A DNA stretch of 64,000 nucleotides from an uncultured Lachnospira sp. GTDB taxonomy: Bacteria; Bacillota; Clostridia; Lachnospirales; Lachnospiraceae. The notes under the pieces are model-generated. The model was not told the origin of the DNA. It made no database searches and worked only from the letters and a program-made list of their open reading frames with translations. Positions 52,825 through 61,982 of the stretch are shown piece after piece. The stretch's first letter is position 1. Each line of letters starts with the position of its first letter. The translations under genes were made by a program, and so were the position numbers. The DNA is taken from the NCBI GenBank assembly GCA_910589305.1, contig CAJUTV010000009.1, forward strand, positions 62,001-126,000, written 5' to 3'.

Positions 52825-54093
52825 GTGAACGTTTTACATAAAGACATGCTTTTGTATGCAATAACAGATAACCGTTGTTTAAATGGTGTATCGTTAGAAG
52901 AACAGGTGCGACTTGCATTAGAAGGAGGCGCTACATTTTTACAGCTAAGAGACAAAGAGTCTAGTCATGAAGAGTTGGTAAAAAAAGCGATTGCCTTAAA
53001 GAACATTGCAAAAGAATTTAATGTTCCATTTGTTGTCAATGATGATGTAATGGCGGCAAAAGAATCCGATGCAGATGGAGTTCATATTGGACAAAGTGAT
53101 ATGAATTATAAGAAAGCTCGTGAAATTCTTGGGCATAATAAAATTATTGGCGTGACTGCCAAAACAGTTGAATTGGCAAAACAGGCACAGCGTATGGGAG
53201 CGGACTATATTGGCACAGGAGCTATCTTTGAATCGCATACAAAAAAAGATGCTGTCCGAATGGATAAAAAGACACTTATTCATATAGCTGATAGTGTAGA
53301 TATTCCAGTGGTGGCAATAGGCGGCATTGCCTATGATAATATGGATTATTTAAAAAATACAGGCGTTTCAGGAGTGGCAGTTGTCTCTGCTATATTTGGA
53401 GCTAATGATATCAAAACAGCTACGAATAAATTGCATCGTAAAGCAGATGAACTATTTGATTATCGAAAAAAGAATATTATATTTGATTTAGATGGAACAC
53501 TATTTGACTCTATGCCATTTTGGAGCAGCATTTCGAGAGAATATGCACAGTCGAAAGGAATAGAGCTTCCAGATGATTTTAGTGAAGCGACATATACAAT
53601 GGATATGAATGAATGTTGTCATTATTTTCAAACGGTATTAAATATTGATATTGAGACAGATAAGCTAAAAAAAGAAGTATTAAAACTTATGGAAAAACAC
53701 TATGCTTATGATATTCCTATGAAGCCAGGAATGAGACGACTGATAATAAAAGAAAAAGAAATTGGAAGCAGAATGTGCATTTTTACAAATTCAGATGAAA
53801 AATGTGCTGATATGGCTTGTAAACGTATGGGAATAAGAGATTGTTTTGAATTAATAACAACCTCTTATAATATAGGAATCAATAAAAAGAATCCTGCAAG
53901 TTATCAAAAAATATGTGAATTGATGGGATTTAATCCAAGTGAAACTATTGTATATGAAGATGTTTATCATGCTGTCAAAACAGCGAAGTCGGCAGGCTGT
54001 AAAACCATTGCAGTATTTGATAAGGATTCAGAAAAATTATGGAATGATATTGTGACTGAGGCAGATGATTTTATAAATTTAGATGTTTTTTAA
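52825..54093 (+). CDS. thiE: Thiamine-phosphate synthase fused to HAD phosphatase
   Basis: 422 residues from GTG 52825 (GGAGG 8 nt upstream). Residues 1 to about 205 are ThiE: LYAITDNRCL, GATFLQLRDKESS, VNDDVMAAKESDADGVHIGQ, GADYIGTGAIFESHTK and VVAIGGI. It joins HMP-PP and thiazole phosphate into thiamine phosphate. Residues ~213-420 are a HAD phosphatase with IIFDLDGTLFDS, CIFTNSD and ETIVYEDVYHAVKTA. The fused phosphatase could dephosphorylate thiamine phosphate or a precursor (inference). The stop codon TAA is within the start of a dispersed repeat. No TPP riboswitch is visible upstream. Confidence 0.88.
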   Translation: MNVLHKDMLLYAITDNRCLNGVSLEEQVRLALEGGATFLQLRDKESSHEELVKKAIALKNIAKEFNVPFVVNDDVMAAKESDADGVHIGQSDMNYKKAREILGHNKIIGVTAKTVELAKQAQRMGADYIGTGAIFESHTKKDAVRMDKKTLIHIADSVDIPVVAIGGIAYDNMDYLKNTGVSGVAVVSAIFGANDIKTATNKLHRKADELFDYRKKNIIFDLDGTLFDSMPFWSSISREYAQSKGIELPDDFSEATYTMDMNECCHYFQTVLNIDIETDKLKKEVLKLMEKHYAYDIPMKPGMRRLIIKEKEIGSRMCIFTNSDEKCADMACKRMGIRDCFELITTSYNIGINKKNPASYQKICELMGFNPSETIVYEDVYHAVKTAKSAGCKTIAVFDKDSEKLWNDIVTEADDFINLDVF

Positions 54094-54286
54094 CCGCATC
54101 AAGTCGCCTGCTTTAATGCTGTAGAGGCATAAGTGGGAGAGGGATGTATGTTATGATAGCGGCTAGATAATTTGAGTACGTAGTGCAGTGGATTAGAAAT
54201 ATCCGCTTAATTTGCATTAAATTGTAAATATTGGCTTGAGTAAGATTTTTTCGTTCTTTGTGCAAAAATTAATATAGAAATGAGGG
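54088..54286 (+). repeat. Composite dispersed repeat: left module, REP-like module and SD-bearing leader
   Basis: Left TTTTTAACCGCATCAAGTCG with AGGCATAAGTGGGAG, the right module GTAGTGCAGTGGATTAGAAA and TATCCGCTTAA (to 54210), then TTCTTTGTGCAAAAATTAAT and ATAGAAATGAGGG (54255-54286). It contains the thiE stop codon at one end and the mnmA ribosome-binding site at the other, so the repeat fills the whole gap between these genes. Confidence 0.7.
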
Positions 54287-54291
54287 TAAAT

Positions 54292-55362
54292 ATGAAGAAA
54301 AAAGTAGTTATTGGCATGTCGGGAGGAGTTGATTCTTCTGTAGCGGCATATTTACTTAAAGAACAAGGATTTGATGTTATTGGTGTGACTATGCAGATAT
54401 GGCAAGATAAAACGCCATATGAAGAAACAGATAAAAAAAGCTGTGGCATATCAGCAATTGATGATGCAATGAAGGTTGCAAATCAACTTCAAATTCCACA
54501 TCATGTTATTGATTTAAAAGAACAGTTTAAATGTAAAGTAATTGATTATTTTACAAACGAGTATAAACTTGGCAGAACTCCTAATCCATGTATTGTATGC
54601 AATCGTTATGTAAAATGGGAAGAGTTATTAAAATATGGCTTCCAAATTGGTGCAGATTATATTGCAACAGGTCATTATGCAAGAATTTGTCAGCTTTCTA
54701 ATGGTAGATATGCGGTTAAAAAATCAGCAACATCCATTAAAGACCAAACATATGCTTTATATAAACTTACACAAGAGCAATTAAAACACACCTTGATGCC
54801 TATAGGCGATTACACAAAAGATGAGATTCGAGAGATTGCACAAAAGGCAGAAATTCAAGTAGCACATAAACAAGATAGTATGGAGATATGTTTTATTCCC
54901 GATAATGATTATGCAAAATATATTGTTCAAACAACAAATTATACATGTGATTCAGGCAATTTTGTTGATATTCACAACAATATTATCGGCACACATAAAG
55001 GAATAATTCATTATACAGTTGGACAGCGTAAAGGTCTTGGCTTATCTATGGGAAAACCCGTATTTGTTGTAGCTATAAGACCAGAAACCAATGAAGTTGT
55101 TATTGGTGATGATACAGACGTTTTTTCTAATAAATTATATGCAAATAATATAAACTTTATGGGTATAGAAAATATCAGCAATCCTATTAAAGTTCAGGCT
55201 AAAGTTCGATACAGTCACAAAGGAAGTAATTGTCTTGTAAGAATGATAAATGATGATACACTTGAATGTATATTTGATGAACCTGTAAGAGCAATTACAC
55301 CAGGACAAGCCATTGTTTTATATGATGGGGATATATGTCTTGGCGGAGGAACTATTTTATAG
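54292..55362 (+). CDS. mnmA: tRNA-specific 2-thiouridylase MnmA
   Basis: 356 residues from ATG 54292, with GAGGG of the repeat leader 6 nt upstream. The PP-loop SGGVDSSVAAYLL (about 11) binds ATP. Catalytic cysteines are in TPNPCIVCNRYVKW (about 100) and SMEICFIPDNDY (about 200). The enzyme thiolates U34 of tRNA Lys, Glu and Gln. GQRKGLGLSMGKP and FDEPVRAITPGQAIVLYDGD are conserved late segments. An Rrf2-type regulator follows 65 bp later. The cysteine desulfurase that normally supplies sulfur is not in the window. Confidence 0.93.
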   Translation: MKKKVVIGMSGGVDSSVAAYLLKEQGFDVIGVTMQIWQDKTPYEETDKKSCGISAIDDAMKVANQLQIPHHVIDLKEQFKCKVIDYFTNEYKLGRTPNPCIVCNRYVKWEELLKYGFQIGADYIATGHYARICQLSNGRYAVKKSATSIKDQTYALYKLTQEQLKHTLMPIGDYTKDEIREIAQKAEIQVAHKQDSMEICFIPDNDYAKYIVQTTNYTCDSGNFVDIHNNIIGTHKGIIHYTVGQRKGLGLSMGKPVFVVAIRPETNEVVIGDDTDVFSNKLYANNINFMGIENISNPIKVQAKVRYSHKGSNCLVRMINDDTLECIFDEPVRAITPGQAIVLYDGDICLGGGTIL

Positions 55363-55427
55363 CAAATAGATAGACATTTGGTTTATTGCTTGTCAAGATA
55401 AAATTACAGAAAGGCGTGATGATTATT

Positions 55428-55850
55428 ATGAAAATTTCAACAAAAGGAAGATATGCTCTAAGGCTTATGTTAGACCTTGCGCTGCATAATACTGGCGAAG
55501 CTGTAAGCATTAAAGATATAGCAAAACGCCAAGAAATTTCAGATAAATATTTAGAACAAATTATTTCTATTTTAAATAAAGGTGGATTTGTAAAAAGCAT
55601 AAGAGGAGCACAAGGGGGCTATATGTTAAAAAAATCACCGCAGGAATATACCGTAGGAATGATTTTAAGGCTTATAGAAGGTTCACTAGCTCCTGTGTCT
55701 TGTGTGGAAGAAGATGGAGACATATGTAAAAGACAAGATAATTGTGCAACATATATTGTGTGGAAAAAAATAAATGATGCTGTGAATGATGTTGTTGATA
55801 ATATTACACTTGCTGATTTAGTTGATTTGCAAGTAAATAATAATAAATAA
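55428..55850 (+). CDS. Rrf2 family transcriptional regulator (IscR-like)
   Basis: 140 residues beginning MKISTKGRYALRLMLDLALH, the Rrf2 winged-helix start. ISDKYLEQIISILNKGGFVKS is the recognition region with GAQGGYMLKK. Three cysteines in CVEEDGDICKRQDNC (about 92-106) match the iron-sulfur cluster ligands of IscR-type members, so it may sense Fe-S status. CymR, which controls cysteine metabolism, is a related alternative. The frame is open upstream to 55386, and ATG 55419 is another possible start. The family usually sits beside nifS/nifU; here its neighbour is mnmA. Confidence 0.88.
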   Translation: MKISTKGRYALRLMLDLALHNTGEAVSIKDIAKRQEISDKYLEQIISILNKGGFVKSIRGAQGGYMLKKSPQEYTVGMILRLIEGSLAPVSCVEEDGDICKRQDNCATYIVWKKINDAVNDVVDNITLADLVDLQVNNNK

Positions 55851-56081
55851 TATAGTAAATTGTGAATATCCGTTTTGACTTTTTATATTTATAATATAAT
55901 GTTTTATGCAATATTAAAGCAAATACTAGTTATTCTTTGATTTATATAGGAATTGATGTTGTATAGTAATAAAATTTATAAAAAATATATGATATATATA
56001 TTTTAACACAAGAATTAATATTGCTAAAATGATATTTCTTATGTTACAATATCAAAAAAATGTGCTAATTGGAGGATGGAT

Positions 56082-57854
56082 ATGAAAACAATACAAAAAG
56101 TAGACACCAATCAAGTACAGACAGGTGTGAAATTAAAGAAAAAAAATTCTACAACAAAAGGTCTTAGTATTAAGTTTAAATTACTTATGTTATCATTTGT
56201 ACCATCACTTATTGTTTCTTTAGTTCTGCTTATATTTGCTCAAATCAGTCTTATTGATGGATTGAATGAGGAGGCTGAAAATGGTCTTGCTTTAGCGGCA
56301 GAGGCAACAATGGCAGGTTATGAAAATTTGGATGGAGATTATAAGGTTGATTCTTCTGGAAATCTATGGAAAGGCAATATTAATTTGTCTGCTAATATGA
56401 GCCATATTGATGAGTATGTAAAAAGCAGTCATGCCGATATTACACTATTTTGGGAAGATACACGTATGGTAACTTCTCTTAAAGATGTAAATGGAGAAAG
56501 AATTGTTGGAACAAAAGGTGACCCGAATATATGGGAGACCGTAAAAAAGGGCAATATATACAGGACTTCCAATATAACGATTAATAATATAAGTTATTCA
56601 GCAGTCTATATTCCTCTTAAAAATCAATCAGGTGATATTATTGGTATGGTATTTGCTGGTCAGCCAAGAACAAATATTCAATCTTATATTGATAAAAAAG
56701 TTCTTGGATTTGTATTGATTGCATTATTAGCTTTGGTGATTTCAACCATTGTTGGATTTTTGAGTTCAAGGGCTATTTCAAATTGTCTTATCAAGGCTAA
56801 AAATTCTTTGGATAGTCTTGCACAAGGTAATCTTACAGTAGAAATTGATAGAACAGTCACCAAAAGAAAAGATGAGATTGGTGCAATGGGAGTTGCCATT
56901 GATTCTCTTATTGAGAAACTTAAAAAAATTGTATCCGAATTGAAACAGTCTGCATATACACTCAATGAGTCTGGTGAAAATCTTGATGGTATGGCAAGCC
57001 AGTCCTCAATGGCTTCAGAGGAAATAAGCAGTGCTGTGGAAGATATTTCTAAAGGGGCTGTTTCACAGGCAGAGGAAATACAGACAGCTTCTACAGAGAT
57101 TGCTTCCATAGGAGAATTGATAGAAGATATTGTATCCAATGTTGGCACTCTTACAAAAATAGCTGGTAACATGGAAAAAGCTGGTGATAAATCAGTCCAT
57201 ACAGTAGATGAACTCAGTGTATCTAATGACCATACGACAATGGCTATCAAGAGAATAGCAGAACAGTTAGATATCACAAACCAGTCAGTTGAAAGAATTA
57301 GTGGTGCAGCTTCATTGATTACCAATATTACAGACCAAACCAGTCTTCTTGCTTTAAATGCTTCGATTGAATCGGCGAGAGCAGGTGAGGCTGGAAAGGG
57401 CTTTGCCGTTGTAGCTACAGAGATTCAAAAACTTGCTGCACAATCTGATGAAGCCGCAAAAGATATTCAGGCTATTATATTGACACTTCAAGAGGAAGCC
57501 GCAAAGACTACTGTCGCTATGGACGAAGCACAAAAGCTTATCTATGAACAGCAAAATAAATTAAATGATACAAAAAATAGTTTTTATGAAGTGAATCATG
57601 GCATTGATATTACAAAACAAAATACAGATGTAATTTATGGTAATACACAATCATGTAATCGCGCTCGAGCACAAATTAATGATGTTATTTCTAATTTATC
57701 TGCTATTTCTGAAGAAAATGCTGCATCGGCACAGCAGACAACAGCTTCTATGGAAGAGTTAAATGCGACAATCAGTTTGTTAGCACAGACTGCAAAAGAT
57801 TTAAAATCCATTTCTGATGGTATTAATGAAGATATTGAGTTTTTTATTATTTAG
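56082..57854 (+). CDS. Methyl-accepting chemotaxis protein with single-Cache sensor
   Basis: 590 residues from ATG 56082 (GGAGG 6 nt upstream). Membrane segments lie at about 34-54 and 205-227, flanking an extracellular domain with the pattern of sCache modules (ADITLFWEDTRMVTS, then ISYSAVYIPLKNQSGDIIGM). A HAMP-like region and the signalling domain follow, with tip ALNASIESARAGEAGKGFAV (about 425). It reports a small ligand to CheA/CheW. A TTGCTA/TACAAT promoter may lie at 56021-56050. A long terminator follows. Confidence 0.9.
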   Translation: MKTIQKVDTNQVQTGVKLKKKNSTTKGLSIKFKLLMLSFVPSLIVSLVLLIFAQISLIDGLNEEAENGLALAAEATMAGYENLDGDYKVDSSGNLWKGNINLSANMSHIDEYVKSSHADITLFWEDTRMVTSLKDVNGERIVGTKGDPNIWETVKKGNIYRTSNITINNISYSAVYIPLKNQSGDIIGMVFAGQPRTNIQSYIDKKVLGFVLIALLALVISTIVGFLSSRAISNCLIKAKNSLDSLAQGNLTVEIDRTVTKRKDEIGAMGVAIDSLIEKLKKIVSELKQSAYTLNESGENLDGMASQSSMASEEISSAVEDISKGAVSQAEEIQTASTEIASIGELIEDIVSNVGTLTKIAGNMEKAGDKSVHTVDELSVSNDHTTMAIKRIAEQLDITNQSVERISGAASLITNITDQTSLLALNASIESARAGEAGKGFAVVATEIQKLAAQSDEAAKDIQAIILTLQEEAAKTTVAMDEAQKLIYEQQNKLNDTKNSFYEVNHGIDITKQNTDVIYGNTQSCNRARAQINDVISNLSAISEENAASAQQTTASMEELNATISLLAQTAKDLKSISDGINEDIEFFII

Positions 57855-57880
57855 AATTTTTACATAATAAAATAGTATAA

Positions 57881-57989
57881 AATAAGCTGTTGTAAAATAA
57901 AAGAATAGTATATAATTGCATAGATAATTATGTAACAACAATTATTTATCACTCATATGGTGACAATTATTTTGCAATAGCTTATTTTT
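57881..57989 (+). terminator. Extended terminator of the chemoreceptor gene
   Basis: AATAAGCTGTTGTAAAATAA (57881-57900) pairs with TTATTTTGCAATAGCTTATT (57967-57986) over a ~65-nt loop and is followed by TTT. The loop has further short pairing. Confidence 0.6.
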
Positions 57990-58012
57990 ATTGTAATATT
58001 ATAAATTTTATA

Positions 58013-58100
58013 TTTTAATCTCATCAAGAAAGTCCCCCGCTTTAATGCCATAAAGGCATAAGTGAGGGACTTGCGTTGTCCTATCAGTTAGATTGTTTTA
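58013..58100 (+). repeat. Dispersed hairpin repeat lacking the right module
   Basis: TTTTAATCTCATCAAGAAAG, CCCGCTTTAATGCCATAAAG and GCATAAGTGAGGGACTTGCG match the left half of other copies. The REP-like right module is absent. Confidence 0.7.
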
Positions 58101-58136
58101 TCTTTTTGATAACCGTTTTTATAATAAACAGGAAAT

Positions 58137-59462
58137 TCAAGTTTCCTTAAAAATTGGATTTCGGTACATATTGATAATAAGTGGTATTACCATAATAATC
58201 CAAACAATAGGCTCAGCGATGATAATTCCCCAATATCCAATACGCGGCGCTAAAAAGAAAGCAATTAAAACTTTTCCAATCAGTTCTAATGAACTTGAAA
58301 ATACAGGTGTTTTGGAATCACCAAACCCTTGCATACTATTTCTAAATAAGCAGATAACGGCTGGTACAAAATATAAAGAAGTATTGACTCTTAAATATAA
58401 AGAGGCTGTATCCATAACTTCTTTAATATCTGAAGCAGTAATAATATGGATAATAGTTGGCGCAATTGTGTAAGCTGTAATCACCACAAAGATACACCAT
58501 ATAAATGTTAATAATACAGTTTGTTTGATTCCTTGTTTAATACGGTTATATTCCTTTGCACCAAGATTTTGCCCGCAGTATGTTGCTAAAGTTGTGCCAA
58601 AAACAGAAAAAGGCAGCATAAACATGGTTGTAGCTTTTCTTGCGGCAGTATGTGCAACAATAATATTTGTTCCAAAAGTGTTGATACTTGTCTGTAAAGC
58701 AACGGTTCCAATATTGACGAAGGATACCATAAATCCCATAGAAAGTCCTGTTTTAATCAGTTTATTATAGATATTTTTAACAGGGATGTAATCTTTCTTT
58801 TCTAAAGATAATTGAGGATATCTTTTTTTGACATAGAAAAAACATAAAACAGCAGAAATTCCCTGTGATACAACAGTTGCGAAGGCAGCACCTGCCACAT
58901 TCATATCAAACCATAGTATAAATATGTAATCAAGTGCAATATTGGTTATTGTAGAGATAACTAAAAATATAAGCGGGGTAAAGGAATCACCAATTGCTCT
59001 TAAAATAGCAGCATACGCATTATATATGGTTGAAGCAATCAGCCCTGCAAGGATAACACAGATATAACTTTTTGCCTGTGAGAGTATGGTATCGGATACA
59101 TTTAAAATACTTAATATTTGATTATTTAATAAAAGACATAGTATACTGATAATAATTGTAAAACCAATGCTTAAAAGTAACGTTGCTGCGATGGATTTTT
59201 TCATATTAATATAATCTTTTGCACCATAAAATGTTGAGATAATAATTGCAAATCCATTTGTTAAACCATTGAGTAATCCTATAAGCATGTCGCTTAGTGA
59301 AGTTGTTGAGCCAACTGCGGCAAGGGAAGTTTCTCCTAAAATCTGTCCTACAATTCTTGTGTCAACTAGACTATAAAATAATTGAAACAGCTGTCCAATA
59401 AATAGAGGTATTGCAAATGTTATAATTAGTTTTAAAGGTTTTCCATTTGTTAAATCTTTCAT
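58137..59462 (-). CDS. MATE family efflux transporter
   Basis: 441 residues with 12 predicted membrane segments. The start MKDLTNGKPLKLIITFAIPL and the IPLFIGQLFQLFYSLVDT and VGQILGETSLAAVGS segments are the standard MATE/MurJ-superfamily opening in Firmicutes. FSVFGTTLATYCGQNLGA (about 280) marks the second half. It is a cation-coupled exporter of drugs or metabolites; the substrate is not predictable. Single gene with a weak SD. Confidence 0.92.
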   Translation of the reverse strand: MKDLTNGKPLKLIITFAIPLFIGQLFQLFYSLVDTRIVGQILGETSLAAVGSTTSLSDMLIGLLNGLTNGFAIIISTFYGAKDYINMKKSIAATLLLSIGFTIIISILCLLLNNQILSILNVSDTILSQAKSYICVILAGLIASTIYNAYAAILRAIGDSFTPLIFLVISTITNIALDYIFILWFDMNVAGAAFATVVSQGISAVLCFFYVKKRYPQLSLEKKDYIPVKNIYNKLIKTGLSMGFMVSFVNIGTVALQTSINTFGTNIIVAHTAARKATTMFMLPFSVFGTTLATYCGQNLGAKEYNRIKQGIKQTVLLTFIWCIFVVITAYTIAPTIIHIITASDIKEVMDTASLYLRVNTSLYFVPAVICLFRNSMQGFGDSKTPVFSSSLELIGKVLIAFFLAPRIGYWGIIIAEPIVWIIMVIPLIINMYRNPIFKET

Positions 59463-59641
59463 GATGTTTTGATTTCTGTCAATGATAAGTCACATTTATA
59501 ATAGTTAAGTTTTAGATTGTTTAAGCCTTTTTGACTTATATAAAGACTATTTGAAAAGTAAATTGTCTTTTGACACAGTCCTTTCATTTAATAAAATAAT
59601 ATATAATAAAATAATAATAAACTGCCACATTAAAGAAATTT

Positions 59642-59740
59642 AGTATAAGCTCCCTCTGAAAAGCTACGATAGTAGCTATGAGGTTAGGGTGTTAAACACC
59701 CGAGCAAGTAGCGCAGCGGATTGCGAATATCCGCTTAACT
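59642..59740 (+). repeat. Dispersed repeat, right half only
   Basis: AGTATAAGCTCCCTCTGAAA (half of the extra stem), AGCTACGATAGTAGCT (a perfect small stem), ATGAGGTT, GGTGTTAAACACC and GCGGATTGCGAATATCCGC. The left half is missing. The rest of the gap 59463-59757 shows no gene. Confidence 0.75.
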
Positions 59741-59757
59741 GTGATAGTTTCATGATA

Positions 59758-60369
59758 TTACATATCATCAATAATATTGCCTTTATCTACATTAGGCTTA
59801 ATAAAATGATTATAAGAATAATCCCATAAGGCATTTGAACCTTTAGCAGTGTTTTTGTTTCTATCTAATATTTGAGAAAGTTTTACTTTTTTTTCCAGCC
59901 AGCTTTTACCATTTGCCGCATGATTTAGCATAGTAGGCTGTATATTATCTAAGGTTCTTGCAAATTTGGCTTCTGGTGTTTTACATTCTTCAAATTCATT
60001 CCATAAATTTCTTAAGTAATCGCCTTGTTCTTTTGGGAGTATAGAATATATCCTGTCCGCCGCTTTTAATTCGCGTTCTTTTTGTGTTTTTTTTGCTTCA
60101 GCATCATATGCGTAAGTATCACCTGCATCAATTTCAACAATATCATGTATTAGCAACATTGTTATCGTTTTTAATACATCAATTTTTTCATTGGCATAAC
60201 CAGAAAGCAGTATTGTCATAATTGCCATGTGCCAAGCATGTTCCGCATCATTTTCCTTTACGCTGCCATCAGAAAGATAGGTTTGTCTTTTTATCATCTT
60301 TTCTTTATCAATTTCTAAACAAAATTGGAATATTTTTTCTAAATTTATTAATTCTTTATTTTCTTTCAT
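59758..60369 (-). CDS. HD domain phosphohydrolase (YfbR/HDDC2-like)
   Basis: 203 residues. Metal-binding HD motifs are ENDAEHAWHMAIMT (about 38), LLIHDIVEIDAGDTYAYD (about 73) and the late aspartate in FARTLDNIQPTML (about 140). This spacing is that of 5'-deoxynucleotidase YfbR/HDDC2-type enzymes, which dephosphorylate nucleoside monophosphates; the activity is inferred. AAAGGAGC precedes ATG 60369. Single gene. Confidence 0.85.
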   Translation of the reverse strand: MKENKELINLEKIFQFCLEIDKEKMIKRQTYLSDGSVKENDAEHAWHMAIMTILLSGYANEKIDVLKTITMLLIHDIVEIDAGDTYAYDAEAKKTQKERELKAADRIYSILPKEQGDYLRNLWNEFEECKTPEAKFARTLDNIQPTMLNHAANGKSWLEKKVKLSQILDRNKNTAKGSNALWDYSYNHFIKPNVDKGNIIDDM

Positions 60370-60570
60370 AAATTGCTCCTTTATATTGTGTTTTCAGTCA
60401 AGATAATGATAAAAAATTTGCATAGATAATTTTTTATATTGTCCATATCTTTACTTATAAAATTGCATTGTTTATGGTATCATAAGCCGAATTTTTACAC
60501 AAGTAATAGTTAATATTTTTATTGATTATGTCGAAATAATAGACAATAAATGTTAGATTTTAGGTAAATA

Positions 60571-60680
60571 TAAAGCAGATTACAAATATTCGTTTAATGG
60601 ATGAAAGTTATCAAGCGAAAAGATTTACATTTGTGAGTTGTTTGATATGGATTTAATTAATTGAAAATAATACAGAAAAG
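60571..60680 (+). repeat. Decayed composite repeat upstream of a coiled-coil gene
   Basis: AAGCAGATTACAAATATTCG resembles the REP-like module. TTTACATTTGTGAGTTGTTT with GATATGGATTT resembles the TTTAAC module (19822), and CAGAAAAGAGGA resembles the SD-bearing leader. The order is the same as in the complete copies. Confidence 0.4.
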
Positions 60681-60691
60681 AGGATTTTATT

Positions 60692-61696
60692 ATGAAAGTT
60701 AATGGGTATTCAGATGTTAATTCAGTAAATAATATGGATTTATCTAAAAGTAGTGAGGTAAAAGAAAAAAAAACAAACAATGATAAAAGTACGACTTCTA
60801 GCAATTCAGGAATGACAATTAATGGCAGTGACCTTCATCTTGGAAATGAAAGCATTGAGGAAAAAAAGAAAAAAGCGCAAAAGATAGCAATGGAATTGAT
60901 GGGAAATGCGTTTAAACGTGATAATGATATTGACAGGGAAATTGAGCAATGCAATGAAAGAGCGGAGATACATAAAAAAGAAAATGAAGAATATTCTATG
61001 CTTTTATCGGATATTAAAGATGAAGAACAAAATTTAAAAGAAATATATAATGTGGATAGTGACAGCAAAGAGCAAAGCGATTTAGATTTGCTTATCAAGG
61101 AAAAAGAAAGCATCCGTCATCCAGATGAAGTTAAGCTTACACCAGAGGAGAAAGCCGAGTTGGTAAAAATCAAAAACAAAAGTCTTACAGAATATCAAGA
61201 GAGAATGTTAAAGCTTGACGAGGAAAAATTTGAATTAAATGAAAAAATTGATGAAAATAAAGAAAATATACGCAAAGAATATGGAACAGCAAGAGGTATT
61301 GCATTAGAACGCTTAAAATACCATGATATGGTCGATGCAAAAAAGCAGGGCGATGAGGTTATCAAAGCTGCTAATAAAGAAGTTATGGGAACCATTATTG
61401 ATGAGGCTAAAAAAGATATTGATGATAAGTATGAAGATGAAAAGCAAAAGGCAGAGGATAAGGCACAAGAAGAAGAGATTATTGAAGATAGAATAGAAAA
61501 GTCAAAAGAACAAAGCAAGGAAGATGAAGAAAAATTACAAAAAATTTATGAGTTAAAACAAGATATTTTGGAACTTTCTAAAAATAATAATCGAAACAGC
61601 TCCAATGATATGAAAAAATCATTAGACCTTATTGTTGCAGAGCTGCAATTAAGTCAAGAAGATTTAAAAGGTGCGGCTGTTGACCAAAATGTTTAA
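60692..61696 (+). CDS. Coiled-coil protein of unknown function
   Basis: 334 residues, highly charged, with no signal peptide. A low-complexity Ser/Thr/Asn start (KSTTSSNSGMTINGSD) is followed by long heptad-rich helices from about residue 55 to 325, interrupted near 150 (RHPDEVKLTPEEKAEL). MKVNGYSDVNSVNN is reminiscent of intracellular proteins annotated only as hypothetical in Lachnospiraceae. AGAGGA precedes ATG 60692. A strong terminator follows. The role may be structural; nothing more can be said. Confidence 0.65.
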   Translation: MKVNGYSDVNSVNNMDLSKSSEVKEKKTNNDKSTTSSNSGMTINGSDLHLGNESIEEKKKKAQKIAMELMGNAFKRDNDIDREIEQCNERAEIHKKENEEYSMLLSDIKDEEQNLKEIYNVDSDSKEQSDLDLLIKEKESIRHPDEVKLTPEEKAELVKIKNKSLTEYQERMLKLDEEKFELNEKIDENKENIRKEYGTARGIALERLKYHDMVDAKKQGDEVIKAANKEVMGTIIDEAKKDIDDKYEDEKQKAEDKAQEEEIIEDRIEKSKEQSKEDEEKLQKIYELKQDILELSKNNNRNSSNDMKKSLDLIVAELQLSQEDLKGAAVDQNV

Positions 61697-61721
61697 TAAC
61701 TATTGTGATACATTTCATTAA

Positions 61722-61796
61722 TTACAGTTTAGTCATTATAATACGGTGATATATTATAATAATATGTCCTTATAATGGCTAAACTGTAAAATTTTG
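61722..61796 (+). terminator. Terminator of the coiled-coil gene
   Basis: TTACAGTTTAGTCATTATAA (61722-61741) pairs with TTATAATGGCTAAACTGTAA (61770-61789), 20 bp with one G-U pair, followed by AATTTT. Confidence 0.75.
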
Positions 61797-61818
61797 GGAT
61801 AAATCATATAATTCCTAT

Positions 61819-61847
61819 TGACATAATATGGATAAGGTGGTATTTTA
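61819..61847 (+). promoter_or_regulatory. Predicted metY promoter
   Basis: TTGACA (61819-61824), 17 nt, TATTTT (61842-61847). The leader to metY is about 130 nt; no SAM riboswitch core is recognised in it. Confidence 0.6.
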
Positions 61848-61982
61848 GAGAAAATTACAATATAACAGCAGGTTTGTAGGATAATTATAGTCTGTTTTAC
61901 AAATTTATGAGAGTTGTTTAGAACTCGTTTGTATTGTATAGTAATTTATATAAAATAGATATTAAAGAAAGAAGGAATAACT

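Noticed and set aside
56684..57325. 213-codon antisense ORF within the chemoreceptor gene
   Set aside because: It lies entirely opposite a well-supported MCP with conserved motifs, has Ser/Thr-rich shadow composition and no SD.
60835..61518. Serine-rich antisense ORFs opposite the coiled-coil gene
   Set aside because: They are typical mirror frames of Glu/Lys-rich codons, without start signals.
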